The translations under genes were made by a program, and so were the position numbers. Positions 1-8,700 of a DNA stretch of 21,505 nucleotides are shown here, piece by piece (the stretch's first letter is position 1; each line of letters begins with the position of its first letter). This DNA is from JANXQG01 sp037147235 (GTDB taxonomy: Bacteria > Planctomycetota > Planctomycetia > Pirellulales > Thermoguttaceae), in assembly GCA_037147235.1 (NCBI GenBank), contig JBAWVO010000090.1, positions 1-21,505 on the forward strand, in the 5' to 3' direction. Under the pieces are notes generated by a model. It was not told the DNA's origin. It did no database searches and saw only the letters and a program-made list of their open reading frames with translations.

Positions 1-95
1 TTCACCATCCAGCAAGCTGGATGGGGTCTAGGTTTAGATCGCTTTTGTTGTTAGCTGACCAACCTTCTTCACCATCCAGCAAGCTGGATGGGGTC
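1..95. repeat. 28-bp perfect direct repeat with internal palindrome
   Basis: The same 28 bases occur at 1-28 and 68-95. Each copy contains CCATCCAGC, two bases, then GCTGGATGG, a perfect 9-bp inverted repeat that can form a tight hairpin. No T-tract follows, so it is not a classical terminator. The first copy starts at the window edge, so the repeat may be longer or part of a bigger array. Confidence 0.85.
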
Positions 96-103
96 GCCCC
101 CCT

Positions 104-266
104 GTTCGGCGCGGGTCTCCCGACCCCGCCGAAACAGGGAATTATCCGCGAAAGAACGCATGGAACGCAAAAGAACAGGCATTCTTTCTTTCTATCGCGC
201 ACTTTGCGGTCTTTCGCGGTGAATTAACAGCCCGCCCGTTCGGCGCGGGTCTCCCGACCCCGCCGA
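104..266. repeat. GC-rich direct repeat pair flanking an inverted repeat
   Basis: A 29-bp block beginning GTTCGGCGCGGG occurs at 104-132 and again at 238-266. Between the copies, CCGCGAAAGA at 146-155 is the exact reverse complement of TCTTTCGCGG at 210-219. The whole stretch resembles dispersed intergenic repeats of planctomycetes. No coding function is proposed. Confidence 0.7.
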
Positions 267-631
267 CCCCGCCGACATCAAAAAATTCCGATTATCCGGC
301 TTTTGCAGCCCATGTCGATTATGCCTGCTCTAAGGAACATCACTTTGACTGTACTTACCACCAGACGAAACCGACAAGAATAATAGCGAATATCGTATAT
401 TTTATTGATGTCGCTATAGTTTCTCTAAAGTACGCAAATTAGCCGGTCGATGAAAATGGATAGATTTTGCCATAGGGCTACAGTCGTGCAAACAAATCCT
501 ATCGCATCTTCTGTGGAATCCGGAATTCGCAGGCGGTGCAGGTCGGAGTTGTTTCACGGCGAGGGCAGTGTCAGGAAGACTGGCAAGTTGAATCGGTAAT
601 GGAGCCAAAAGCCCGTTTTATGAGACCATGC

Positions 632-697
632 GAACTTGTTTCAAAACCCTATACCGGCCAAAAAAAGGTGGCTCGGAAACGGTTTTGAACCAAGTTC
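632..697. promoter_or_regulatory. 17-bp inverted repeat upstream of the flagellin
   Basis: The arms 632-648 and 681-697 are reverse complements at 16 of 17 positions, with 32 bases between them. The element ends 131 bases before the flagellin start. It could be a stem-loop in a long 5' untranslated leader or a bipartite operator. No T-run follows the second arm, so it is not an obvious terminator. Role inferred only from symmetry and position. Confidence 0.45.
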
Positions 698-828
698 CAA
701 ATGAACCGCAGATATTGAGTCGACAAGGCTCCCTAACTTGCCGGCTAGACCAACCGCAAATCGTTCCTTACGAGTGATTCCCCGCACTCAAAACACAGAC
801 ACAACCATTTTTGTAAAAGGTAACTGAC

Positions 829-3800
829 ATGACCCGAATTAATACCAACGTAATTTCTCTCTCGGCCCAGAATACTCTGGCCAAATCGAACAACCAGTTG
901 ACCGAAACGCTAACCCGCCTCAGCACGGGCTTGCGAATCAACACAGGCAAGGACGACCCGGCCGGTTTGATCGCCAGCACGGCACTTGGCAACGACATCA
1001 AGAGTACGCAACAGGCGATTGCCAACAGCCAGGTTGCGAACCAGATGATCTCGACGGCGGATAGCGCGTTGGGGCAGATCAACACCCTGCTGACCAGCGT
1101 CCGCGGCCTCGTCACCCAGGCGGCCAATACGGGTGCCATGAGTTCCGCCCAGATCGCAGCCAATCAGTTGCAGATTGACTCTTCGCTCGACGCCATCAAC
1201 CGCATCTCCCAGACGACGAAGTTCCAGGGGCAGAACCTGTTGGATGGCAGCCTCGGCTTCCTCACGGCCGGCACCAGCAGCAATTATGCCGCGACGGTAA
1301 AAGACCTTCAGGTCAACCAGGTGAATATGGGCACGGCCTCGCAGGTGGCGGTCGACGTAAAGGTCACAACCGCCGCGACCCAGGCAACGATTACCACGAC
1401 GATGCCCGGCGGTGCGGCAGCCAGCGCACGTTTGTCTTTCACCGGCGACGATCCCACCAACGCCTCCCCCGTGTACAAAGGGTTGACGATCACGGCCCCG
1501 GACTCCTCATCGCAATACGCCAACACGTCGATTGAGATCGTTCAGTCCAGCACTGTGGCTGCGGGGAGTCCGACGGCTAGCTATGCCCCAACCAAAAATG
1601 TTCTGACCATTACGGTCAACGACACCAGTGCCACCACCGCCGCGGCTATTGCCACCGCGATCACGACATCGACCGACTTCAAGGTCAATTCAACTACCAA
1701 GGGCGGTTCGTACACGCCCATGACCGACATGCCCAGTAGCAATGCCGCGGACACCATCACCACGGCCGATGGCGGTAAGCTGCAGATCAGCGCAACATCG
1801 CTCAATTCCACATGGAACGGCAAAAAAGTCGCTTTCCTCACCACTGGCACGTCAAGCACGCCTAGCGTGGCCTACGACTCTGGCACCAGCACGTTGACGA
1901 TCACGACCAGCAGCAGTACGCCAACGAGCCTGCAAAGTGTCGCTAATGCCATCAACAATAGCACCGATGCGGGTGTGCTTCAGTTCAGTGCCAACGTCGA
2001 GAAGGCCGGCAGCGTCAGCCCAATTCTGGACGGTGCCGCCACGGTGCCCGGTACGGCTGCCAATTCCGGATTCATAACCCTGAACAATGGCGTCACGATG
2101 AAGCTTACCGCCACGAATGCGGGATCGGCCGGCAACAACCTCTCGATCAACGTCGTCGAGTCGACCCTCGACACTGCGGGATTGGGCGCGAAGGCCAAAG
2201 CGGTCTACGATTCGTCCTACAACCAAAGCGGTGCTAGCGGCAAGTTGACCCTCACCTTGGCCCGCGGTGCTACGATTACCACGGCTGAACTCACGACGGC
2301 CATTGAGGCCGCCAAGGATCCCTTGGGCGGCGATGTCTCCACGGCCTTCAACAACAAGTATACCGTGAGTTATAATAATGCCGGCTCAGTGATCATGTCG
2401 GACATGGCGCCGACCCCAATCGGAACCCTGGCTGGAAACTTGGCCGCGCGAACCCTGACCGTGGCCGGCGGCGTGGACGATGTCACCGCTACGGCGGCCA
2501 GCGCGAACTTCACGGGCGCGATCGCCGGACAGCACGTGAACGTGGCCCTCACCGCCAGCGCGACTGGGGCGGCCGGCAACGGCCTCGTGATCCAGTTGAA
2601 AGAGGGAACGAATTCCCTAGGCGCGACCACGTTTGGGGGCACGCTGGGGACCGCCGGGGATCCGATCATCGTCACCTTGGCCAACGGCGAGACCGCAGCC
2701 ACTCTGCAGACGAACCTGAACGCATACCTCGCCGGCAAATCCCTTGCCTATACCGCCGTGGTGACCATCCCGGACGGCACGGGGGCTGCCGGTGCCCTCG
2801 CGGTCACGGATAACGGGGACACGCCCGCAACCCAAGCCGCAGGTTCCGTGGGATTTCAACAATCTGGTGGCGGTGGCAATACGCTCACGGTTTCGCTGAC
2901 AGCCAACGCGGGCGGCACGGCCGGAAACGGTGTTATCGTCAATATCGTTGGGTCTGACGCGGCTGTGGCGAGTTCCGCCAAGCTCAACAAATCCGGCGGC
3001 ATCTATACCGTGGTACTCACGCTGGCCCATGACGCAACCGCCGTCGACGCTAACGACCTCCTTCAGGCCATGAACAATATCTCGGCTGGAACCGGTCTTG
3101 CAGGCGGCGATTTGGTCGCCTTCAAGGCCGCCTACACGGCCGACATCAGCGGTGTCTTTTCCGTCGACACAACGGGGTATACGGCTGCTGATACTAACAT
3201 TGCCACGTTCACAACAGCGGGCGGACTTGGCGCGGTGACGGCCACGGCCATCACCGTGGCTCAAGGTACTACCGCCGGCGGACTCGATGTCGCCGGAACG
3301 GCCGCCACCGGAACGCTGAGCTTGAAAGACAACACGGGAGCTCCTACCCAACAACTCAACGTGACCGTGACCGCGAACTCGGACAAGACCGCCAGCGCGT
3401 TGAAGGTCATCTTCGCAGAGGCGACCGATCCGACCGTAACGACGAACACCGCCGTCTACACGGCCCCTGGCGGAGTGAAGACCTTGACGGTGACCCTCGG
3501 TGTCGGCCAGACGATCACTGCCACCGCGTTGCAGACATTGATGAACGCTGGGTTGGAGGCGGGTGGCTTTGGCTCAACGAATGTCGCCACAGGCTACACC
3601 GCCGCCGTAACCGACGCTCTCGCAAACGAATTCACGACCGCTGGGGCCGGGGCGAGTTTCTCGGCGACCGGCTCGACCACCGGTGGCATCAATCCGGTGA
3701 ACGGGCTGAGTGGTGCCTTGAGTGGGGCGGGCGTCGGTGCGACCCTGGCCAATGCGAGTGCCGGTACTCTCTCCGGCGATCTCGTGGTGCAACTCGGCGG

Positions 3801-4605
3801 CAACGCCGGAAGCCAGGTCTTCACCTTCGCCTCGGGAACCACGGCGGACCAGATGAAGACTGCGATCAATCAAGCGAGCGACGCGACCGGCGTGGGTGCC
3901 GCGCTGAACTCCACCACCGGCATGTTGGAACTTAATTCGACCGACTACGGTACCTCGCAATTTGTGAACGTGAATGTCGTCAAGGATTCGGGAACGTTTT
4001 CGGCCAACCTTGGCGCGACCCACGCGGCCGGCACCGATATCGCCGCCACGGTGAACAACATCAAGGCGACGGGGAGCGGGAACACCGTGTCGATCAACAC
4101 GCCAAGCCTCGCCTTTAACGCCACCCTTGCCGACGGCGCTGCCGCCGGGACCGACGTGTCGTTCAATATCAACGGAGGCGGTGCGTTGTTCCAACTCGGT
4201 GCCCAGGTGGTTTCCAGCCAGCAGGCACGCTTGGGCATCCAGAGCGTCGATTCCGCCAACCTGGGCGGCATCTCGGGACGGCTCTATGAGCTTGGTTCCG
4301 GCAAGGATGCCGCTTTGGCCACCAGCACCCGGCTGGCCGCCAAGATCGTTACGGCGGCAGCCGACCAGGTCAGTGCCATCCGAGGCCGGTTGGGTGCCTT
4401 CCAAAAAGCGACGGTCGATACCAACATCAGCAGTTTGACCGACGCCGTGACCAACTTGACCGCGGCCCAAAGTTCCATCCAGGACGCCGACTTCGCGGCC
4501 GAGAGTTCCAACCTCACCCGGGCACAAATCCTGGTGCAGTCGGGTACCTCGGTGTTGGGCATTGCCAACAAGAACCCGGAAAACGTCCTCTCGCTCCTGC
4601 GGTAA
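829..4605 (+). CDS. Giant flagellin, flagellar filament subunit
   Basis: This encodes a 1258-residue flagellin, the secreted subunit that polymerises into the flagellar filament. Residues 1-145 match the conserved flagellin N-terminus (MTRINTNV, then TLTRLSTGLRIN and DDPAGLIAS). Residues 1125-1258 match the C-terminus (SSIQDADFAAESSNLTRAQI and a final SLLR). These ends form the D0/D1 coiled-coil core. The roughly 980 residues between them are Ala/Thr/Gly-rich. They contain about six degenerate copies of a module of 70-125 residues (around 200-285, 310-376, 411-526, 556-660, 672-795, 822-937), then a Flagellin_IN-like stretch at about 973-1055. Typical flagellins have 250-600 residues, so this is an unusually large surface-exposed D2/D3 region. 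AAAAGG at 815-820 lies 8 bases before the ATG. The gene stands alone, followed by a strong terminator; no other flagellar gene is in the window. Confidence 0.96.
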   Translation: MTRINTNVISLSAQNTLAKSNNQLTETLTRLSTGLRINTGKDDPAGLIASTALGNDIKSTQQAIANSQVANQMISTADSALGQINTLLTSVRGLVTQAANTGAMSSAQIAANQLQIDSSLDAINRISQTTKFQGQNLLDGSLGFLTAGTSSNYAATVKDLQVNQVNMGTASQVAVDVKVTTAATQATITTTMPGGAAASARLSFTGDDPTNASPVYKGLTITAPDSSSQYANTSIEIVQSSTVAAGSPTASYAPTKNVLTITVNDTSATTAAAIATAITTSTDFKVNSTTKGGSYTPMTDMPSSNAADTITTADGGKLQISATSLNSTWNGKKVAFLTTGTSSTPSVAYDSGTSTLTITTSSSTPTSLQSVANAINNSTDAGVLQFSANVEKAGSVSPILDGAATVPGTAANSGFITLNNGVTMKLTATNAGSAGNNLSINVVESTLDTAGLGAKAKAVYDSSYNQSGASGKLTLTLARGATITTAELTTAIEAAKDPLGGDVSTAFNNKYTVSYNNAGSVIMSDMAPTPIGTLAGNLAARTLTVAGGVDDVTATAASANFTGAIAGQHVNVALTASATGAAGNGLVIQLKEGTNSLGATTFGGTLGTAGDPIIVTLANGETAATLQTNLNAYLAGKSLAYTAVVTIPDGTGAAGALAVTDNGDTPATQAAGSVGFQQSGGGGNTLTVSLTANAGGTAGNGVIVNIVGSDAAVASSAKLNKSGGIYTVVLTLAHDATAVDANDLLQAMNNISAGTGLAGGDLVAFKAAYTADISGVFSVDTTGYTAADTNIATFTTAGGLGAVTATAITVAQGTTAGGLDVAGTAATGTLSLKDNTGAPTQQLNVTVTANSDKTASALKVIFAEATDPTVTTNTAVYTAPGGVKTLTVTLGVGQTITATALQTLMNAGLEAGGFGSTNVATGYTAAVTDALANEFTTAGAGASFSATGSTTGGINPVNGLSGALSGAGVGATLANASAGTLSGDLVVQLGGNAGSQVFTFASGTTADQMKTAINQASDATGVGAALNSTTGMLELNSTDYGTSQFVNVNVVKDSGTFSANLGATHAAGTDIAATVNNIKATGSGNTVSINTPSLAFNATLADGAAAGTDVSFNINGGGALFQLGAQVVSSQQARLGIQSVDSANLGGISGRLYELGSGKDAALATSTRLAAKIVTAAADQVSAIRGRLGAFQKATVDTNISSLTDAVTNLTAAQSSIQDADFAAESSNLTRAQILVQSGTSVLGIANKNPENVLSLLR

Positions 4606-4635
4606 TTCCGCCAGCGTTTTGAACGTGTAAATCAC

Positions 4636-4676
4636 ACCGGTCCGCCTCGAAAAGTTTGAGGCGGACCGGTTTTTTT
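4636..4676 (+). terminator. Rho-independent terminator of the flagellin gene
   Basis: A perfect 13-bp stem (4636-4648 with 4658-4670), a 9-base loop and a run of T to 4676 follow the flagellin stop codon by 30 bases. It is a textbook intrinsic terminator on the plus strand. Confidence 0.95.
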
Positions 4677-4763
4677 GTGGCATGTTCAGGTTTGGCCACG
4701 GATGAAACACGGATGGAAACACGGATAAGAGAGGGGGGGGAACCCGTGTCCCCATTCATTTCC

Positions 4764-4997
4764 CCAACGCCAACGGCGTTGCGTCCTCTAGCCCAGGGTT
4801 GCCGCGCTAGCGGCTACCCTGGGGAACCCGGGAACCCAAAACCCTCCTACCCCGAAGGGGTTGCGTCCCTCACATCCCAGGGGACACAACCCCTTCGGGG
4901 TAGGGCCTTCGATGATTCGTATACCCAGGGTAGCCGCTGCGCGGCAACCCTGGGCTAGGGGACAGAATCCCGTTGGGATACCGGGATCCCCGCAACA
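4764..4997. repeat. 234-bp direct repeat, copy 1 (nested palindrome cassette)
   Basis: This segment is identical, base for base as I read it, to 5061-5294 (offset 297). Inside are three stem-loops: 4792-4805 with 4810-4823 (13 of 14 paired), 4847-4863 with 4887-4903 (17 of 17), and 4924-4937 with 4941-4954 (13 of 14). The first and third are inverted copies of one another, so 4788-4957 as a whole is close to one large palindrome centred near 4873. It opens with AACGCC-AAC-GGCGTT, a small palindrome repeated across the block. Confidence 0.93.
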
Positions 4998-5060
4998 CCA
5001 ACGGCATTTCGTCCTCCCCGTGCCCATTCATTTCCCCAACGCCAACGGCGTTGCGTCCCA

Positions 5061-5294
5061 CCAACGCCAACGGCGTTGCGTCCTCTAGCCCAGGGTTGCC
5101 GCGCTAGCGGCTACCCTGGGGAACCCGGGAACCCAAAACCCTCCTACCCCGAAGGGGTTGCGTCCCTCACATCCCAGGGGACACAACCCCTTCGGGGTAG
5201 GGCCTTCGATGATTCGTATACCCAGGGTAGCCGCTGCGCGGCAACCCTGGGCTAGGGGACAGAATCCCGTTGGGATACCGGGATCCCCGCAACA
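5061..5294. repeat. 234-bp direct repeat, copy 2
   Basis: A perfect second copy of 4764-4997, with the same three stem-loops. The perfect identity suggests recent duplication or active gene conversion. It runs directly into the 72-bp tandem repeat through the shared segment ending in CCCCGCAAC. Confidence 0.93.
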
Positions 5295-5437
5295 TGTAAT
5301 GGATAGTCGTGGTGAAGCCGCAGCCTACGGACAGAATCCCGTTGGGATACCGGGATCCCCGCAACATGTAATGGATAGTCGTGGTGAAGCCGCAGCCTAC
5401 GGACAGAATCCCGTTGGGATACCGGGATCCTCGCAAC
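5294..5437. repeat. 72-bp tandem repeat, two copies plus a partial
   Basis: Units 5294-5365 and 5366-5437 differ at a single position near the end (C to T at 5431). The last 37 bases of the unit also occur just before the first copy, at about 5257-5293, inside the 234-bp repeat. This suggests the tandem grew by slippage or unequal crossing-over from that end. Confidence 0.88.
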
Positions 5438-5650
5438 GCCAACGGCGTTGCGTTCCTCCGGTGCCCATCCATTCCCATGCGCCAACGGCGTTATTCATTC
5501 CCCCTACGCCAACGGCGTTGCGTTTCCCTACCGCTGCGCGGCAACCCCGGCCAGTGGGAAGTCATTTCCACCGTTCTTGCGGGAAAAGCCGTCTCCGACT
5601 AAGTACCGGCGCACCAATAACTGTCGTGTTTTGCGCATTCGCCGGGCGGG

Positions 5651-5680
5651 GGCAGACGGCACACGGAGTGTGCCTGCTAC
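5651..5680. repeat. Imperfect palindrome downstream of the secretin
   Basis: GGCACAC, a three-base GGA loop and GTGTGCC form the core, with partly paired flanks (GCAGAC / CTGCTAC). On the plus strand it is followed by TTTTC; on the minus strand, the direction of the secretin, no T-tract follows. It may help end transcription, but it resembles a dispersed planctomycete intergenic repeat. Confidence 0.5.
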
Positions 5681-5711
5681 TTTTCTTGCGACACTTATTG
5701 ATGCGTCGGTC

Positions 5712-8700
5712 CTAAGGCTTAACGCCCACGCCCATTTTGTCTTCTTCCTCTTCCTGGATGATGATTCGTGGCGTGACCATCATCATCAGGCTGGAAGTAT
5801 CGCGGCCAATGCCCACGTTTTTGAACAACCGGTTCAGGTAGGGCACTTTGTCAAGGATCGGCACACCGACCTCGGTGCGTTCTTCGCTCAATCGCTTGAT
5901 GCCGCCGAGCAGGACCGTGCCGCCGTCGGGTACGCTCACGGTCGTTGTCACCGTGACGAACGAGAAGGTTGGCAACTGCACCGTCACGCCGGAATGCGTC
6001 GTCGTCTGCTTATTATTGTTGTCATTGAACAGATTCGTCGCCTGATTGACAACGCCGTTGCGCGTGGTATCGGTCGTCGTCGTGTCGGTTCCCTGGAAGG
6101 TAAACGTCTTCACTTCGCCGATCTTGCTGAAGAAGGGAACGATCGTCAAACGCACGAAGCGGCGGTCGTTGGAGACGACGGCCTGCACGGTCATGAACGT
6201 GCCTTCCGAGAGTACGACGATCACGGGCTGCTGTGCGGCAGCGAAATCGCCCACCACGGGGATCACGCTGATCACGAACGGCGTCTGCGACGTATCGGAA
6301 ACGAACGCCTGCTGGCCGTTGAACAAGGTGACCTTGGGCGCCTGGAGGACATTCGTCCGCTTGTCGCCTTGCGCGGCATTGATGAAGAAGAATGCCTCGA
6401 TGTCGCTGAGGATCGCGAATCCCACATTGGCTCCCCCCGTTAACCCAGCCGCGGCACCGAAGGTTGGCACGGACAGGGCATAGCTGCCCTGTCTCATTTG
6501 AATGCTGTTGTCCTGCGTGAAAATTCCGGCCGTGGCCGGAGAGGGGCCACCCTGTAGTCCGGAGACCACCGTTCCACTGTTATTTCCCGTGAACAAGGGG
6601 CCCACGAGACCGCCAGGTAGCACTTGCGGAGCGGTGAAGCCGGCCCCTTGCGGATTGGAAATGTTCTTCTTGATGGTAAAGTCGAAGTCGACGCCCATCC
6701 GCTCGAAGAAATTATCGTTGAGCGTGATGAAGCGGACCTCGATCGTGACCTGCAAGTCCTGCATCCGCCGCAACTGCTCCAATAGATCGACGATCTGTTC
6801 GTGGACTTCCTGCGTCTGGCTGACCACGAGACTCAAGTTCGTCGGCGCGGAGGCGATACTGCCCTTGCCGCCGTTATGCTCCCAAGTCGCGGGGGACACG
6901 GTCTGCGTGATCAGGTCGATCAGCGTATCGAAATCGGCACCGGACCCGCCACCCGCTCCGCCAGGCCCGCCCGCCGGCTGATTGCCGGCACCGCCGGGCA
7001 AACGCGGAGCCAGGTTTGCCATCACCGCCGGGTTGATCACTCCACTGTTCTGCCGACCTTCCCTGCTGGCCACCGCCGCCATCGGGGTTGGCGACGTGCC
7101 GAACCCGCTGCTGGTGCCGACGGCGTTGCCCATGGCGTCGTGGAACGCGCCGGCCAGGCCCATTCGCGGGCTGGCGACAAAGTTTGGAATTGGTATCACC
7201 AGGTCGCCCACCGGAAGAACCTGCTGATAGAAGCTGGCATGACTCTCTTTTTTCGTCTCGCTCGTGATGTTCAATACTTCATTTTTGATGATGTAGCAGA
7301 GGTGGTGCTGTTCCAAGATCAAGGTGAGACAGCTTTTCAACTGAATGTCGCTGGTCAGTTCCAGGTCGATGGGCGCATCGGGCGAAAGCCCTTCCTCTCG
7401 CAACCCTTCGTCATCGAGGTGGATGTTGACGTCGACCACCTTGGCCAACTGGGCGAGTACCTCGCTCAACGGACGCTTGTGGCATGAATATCGCACCGGC
7501 GTGAGGAGCTTCTTCTCGATCTCGATCTCCTTTTCGCTGCGGTGGCGGCGATTCAGCTCCATGGCTCGCTTGGCCCGCCGGCTGGTAATGGCTTTCCAGT
7601 TTTTGGCCTCGGGGAAGGCGTAAGGCTCGCTCGTTCCCGGGTCGGAAGCTTTGTCGACGTCGATAAACGCATTGGCGACATTATCCGCCTTGGTGTCGCG
7701 GATCCGCCGTTCGCGATCCATTTTGATGAGGATCGAGGACTTGCTTACCATGACTTGGGTAACCATCTCGTGGGGTGCAAGTTCCAGGGCACGCTTGGCG
7801 ATGACCTCGGCCTCCTCGAAACGCTGCTCGTCGTTGAGCCGATTGTACTGGTCGACCAACTCAGCCAGCTTCTGCTGCGTTTGCAATTTTACGGTGTTTT
7901 CGCGAGTCATGCCCTCCCGGACGGAGTTGTTTTTCGCATCCAACTCGATCCGCGAGCGGTTCTGCTCGATATAACGCTGCGTGTCGGCGATGGACCGATC
8001 CAACCGCCGAAGCAACGGATCGCGCGCCGCCGATTCCAGGCCGGCGGCTTCGACCTTCTTGCGTGTTTCCTGGAGCATGGTCAGCGCCATCTTGGGGTCT
8101 TTCTCAAGCATCTTCTTGGCATCACTCTCGCGATGATTGACATCGGCGAAGACCTGCTTGAGCAAGGCTTGCTGGGCAAGCACCGCCTCGTCGACCGGCG
8201 AAGCCGGCTGGCTCGAAGGACCGCTCCGCGGCGACGCGCCTCGCGGCACGGAAAGCAGCGAGAGGTGGTCCTGAAGTCTCGCCGCCGTTACCGGGTCAAG
8301 ATCGTTGCTATAGGCGGAAGCCTGCTGGAAGAGTTGCAACGCGCGGTCGCGATTGCGGGCCTTCAACGCAGCTTCGCCCTGTTGGAAGAGACTTAATCCC
8401 AGCGATTGTCGTGTCGCATCGTTGGCACCCGAGGGAACTGCCGGCTGGTTCGACGGCGAAGGAATCGTCGCCGCTTGCTGGTCGGCAATCTGCATGTTGC
8501 GGGTTCGATCGCCTGACGGATCGTAAACGGCCGATTGGACTCCTGGATTCGGCTCAATGAAACCGCCGGCCTGAACCACGCCCGAGGCATTGCGAGCCAT
8601 CGCCTGGCGAACATCCTGGAAGACCAATCCCGGACGATCCTCACCGGGAGCGAAGGCATTTTCCGGAATTCGCAGCGCATCAAGCTGCCGGCAGAGGGAT

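Larger units (their letters stand above)
1..828. other. Non-coding leader region upstream of the flagellin
   Basis: I see no convincing gene here. The stretch holds a 28-bp perfect direct repeat, a second direct repeat rich in GC, a 10-bp inverted repeat and a 17-bp inverted repeat, listed separately. A weak sigma28-like pair lies at 426-429 (TAAA) and 446-453 (GTCGATGA, compared with GCCGATAA) with a 16-base spacer. It is about 375 bases before the flagellin start, so it is only a remote promoter candidate. No sigma54 GG/GC pair with correct spacing was found. Confidence 0.6.
4766..5523. repeat. Dispersed small palindrome AACGCC-AAC-GGCGTT
   Basis: A GCCAACGGCGTT core, usually followed by GCGT, occurs at about 4769, 5041, 5066, 5438, 5481 and 5508. 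A decayed version lies near 4998. The arms AACGCC and GGCGTT pair perfectly around AAC. This is the basic unit seeding the block, behaving like a REP-type sequence. Confidence 0.8.
4680..5711. other. Convergent intergenic block of nested repeats
   Basis: The stretch lies between the 3' ends of the flagellin (+) and the secretin (-). Open frames run through it on both strands only because the repeats are GC-rich and the tandem period is a multiple of three. None has a ribosome binding site or a recognisable product. From about 4764 to 5523 it is almost entirely repeats. 5524-5650 holds nothing recognisable, and 5651-5680 is an imperfect palindrome. Confidence 0.8.

Noticed and set aside
1..95. 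CRISPR-like direct repeats
   Set aside because: Only two copies are visible, with a 39-base gap and no further regular spacing or cas genes.
426..453. Sigma28-like promoter for the flagellin
   Set aside because: Spacing is one base too long, two mismatches occur in the -10 part, and it lies about 375 bases upstream; kept only as a remark.
3574..4755. 393-codon minus-strand ORF under the flagellin
   Set aside because: Antisense shadow of the flagellin 3' end, with low-complexity composition and no start signal.
5158..5715. 185-codon plus-strand ORF, and similar minus-strand ORFs, through the repeat block
   Set aside because: The frames are repeats of the 234-bp and 72-bp units, open on both strands, with no ribosome binding site and no family; they are artefacts of GC-rich palindromes.
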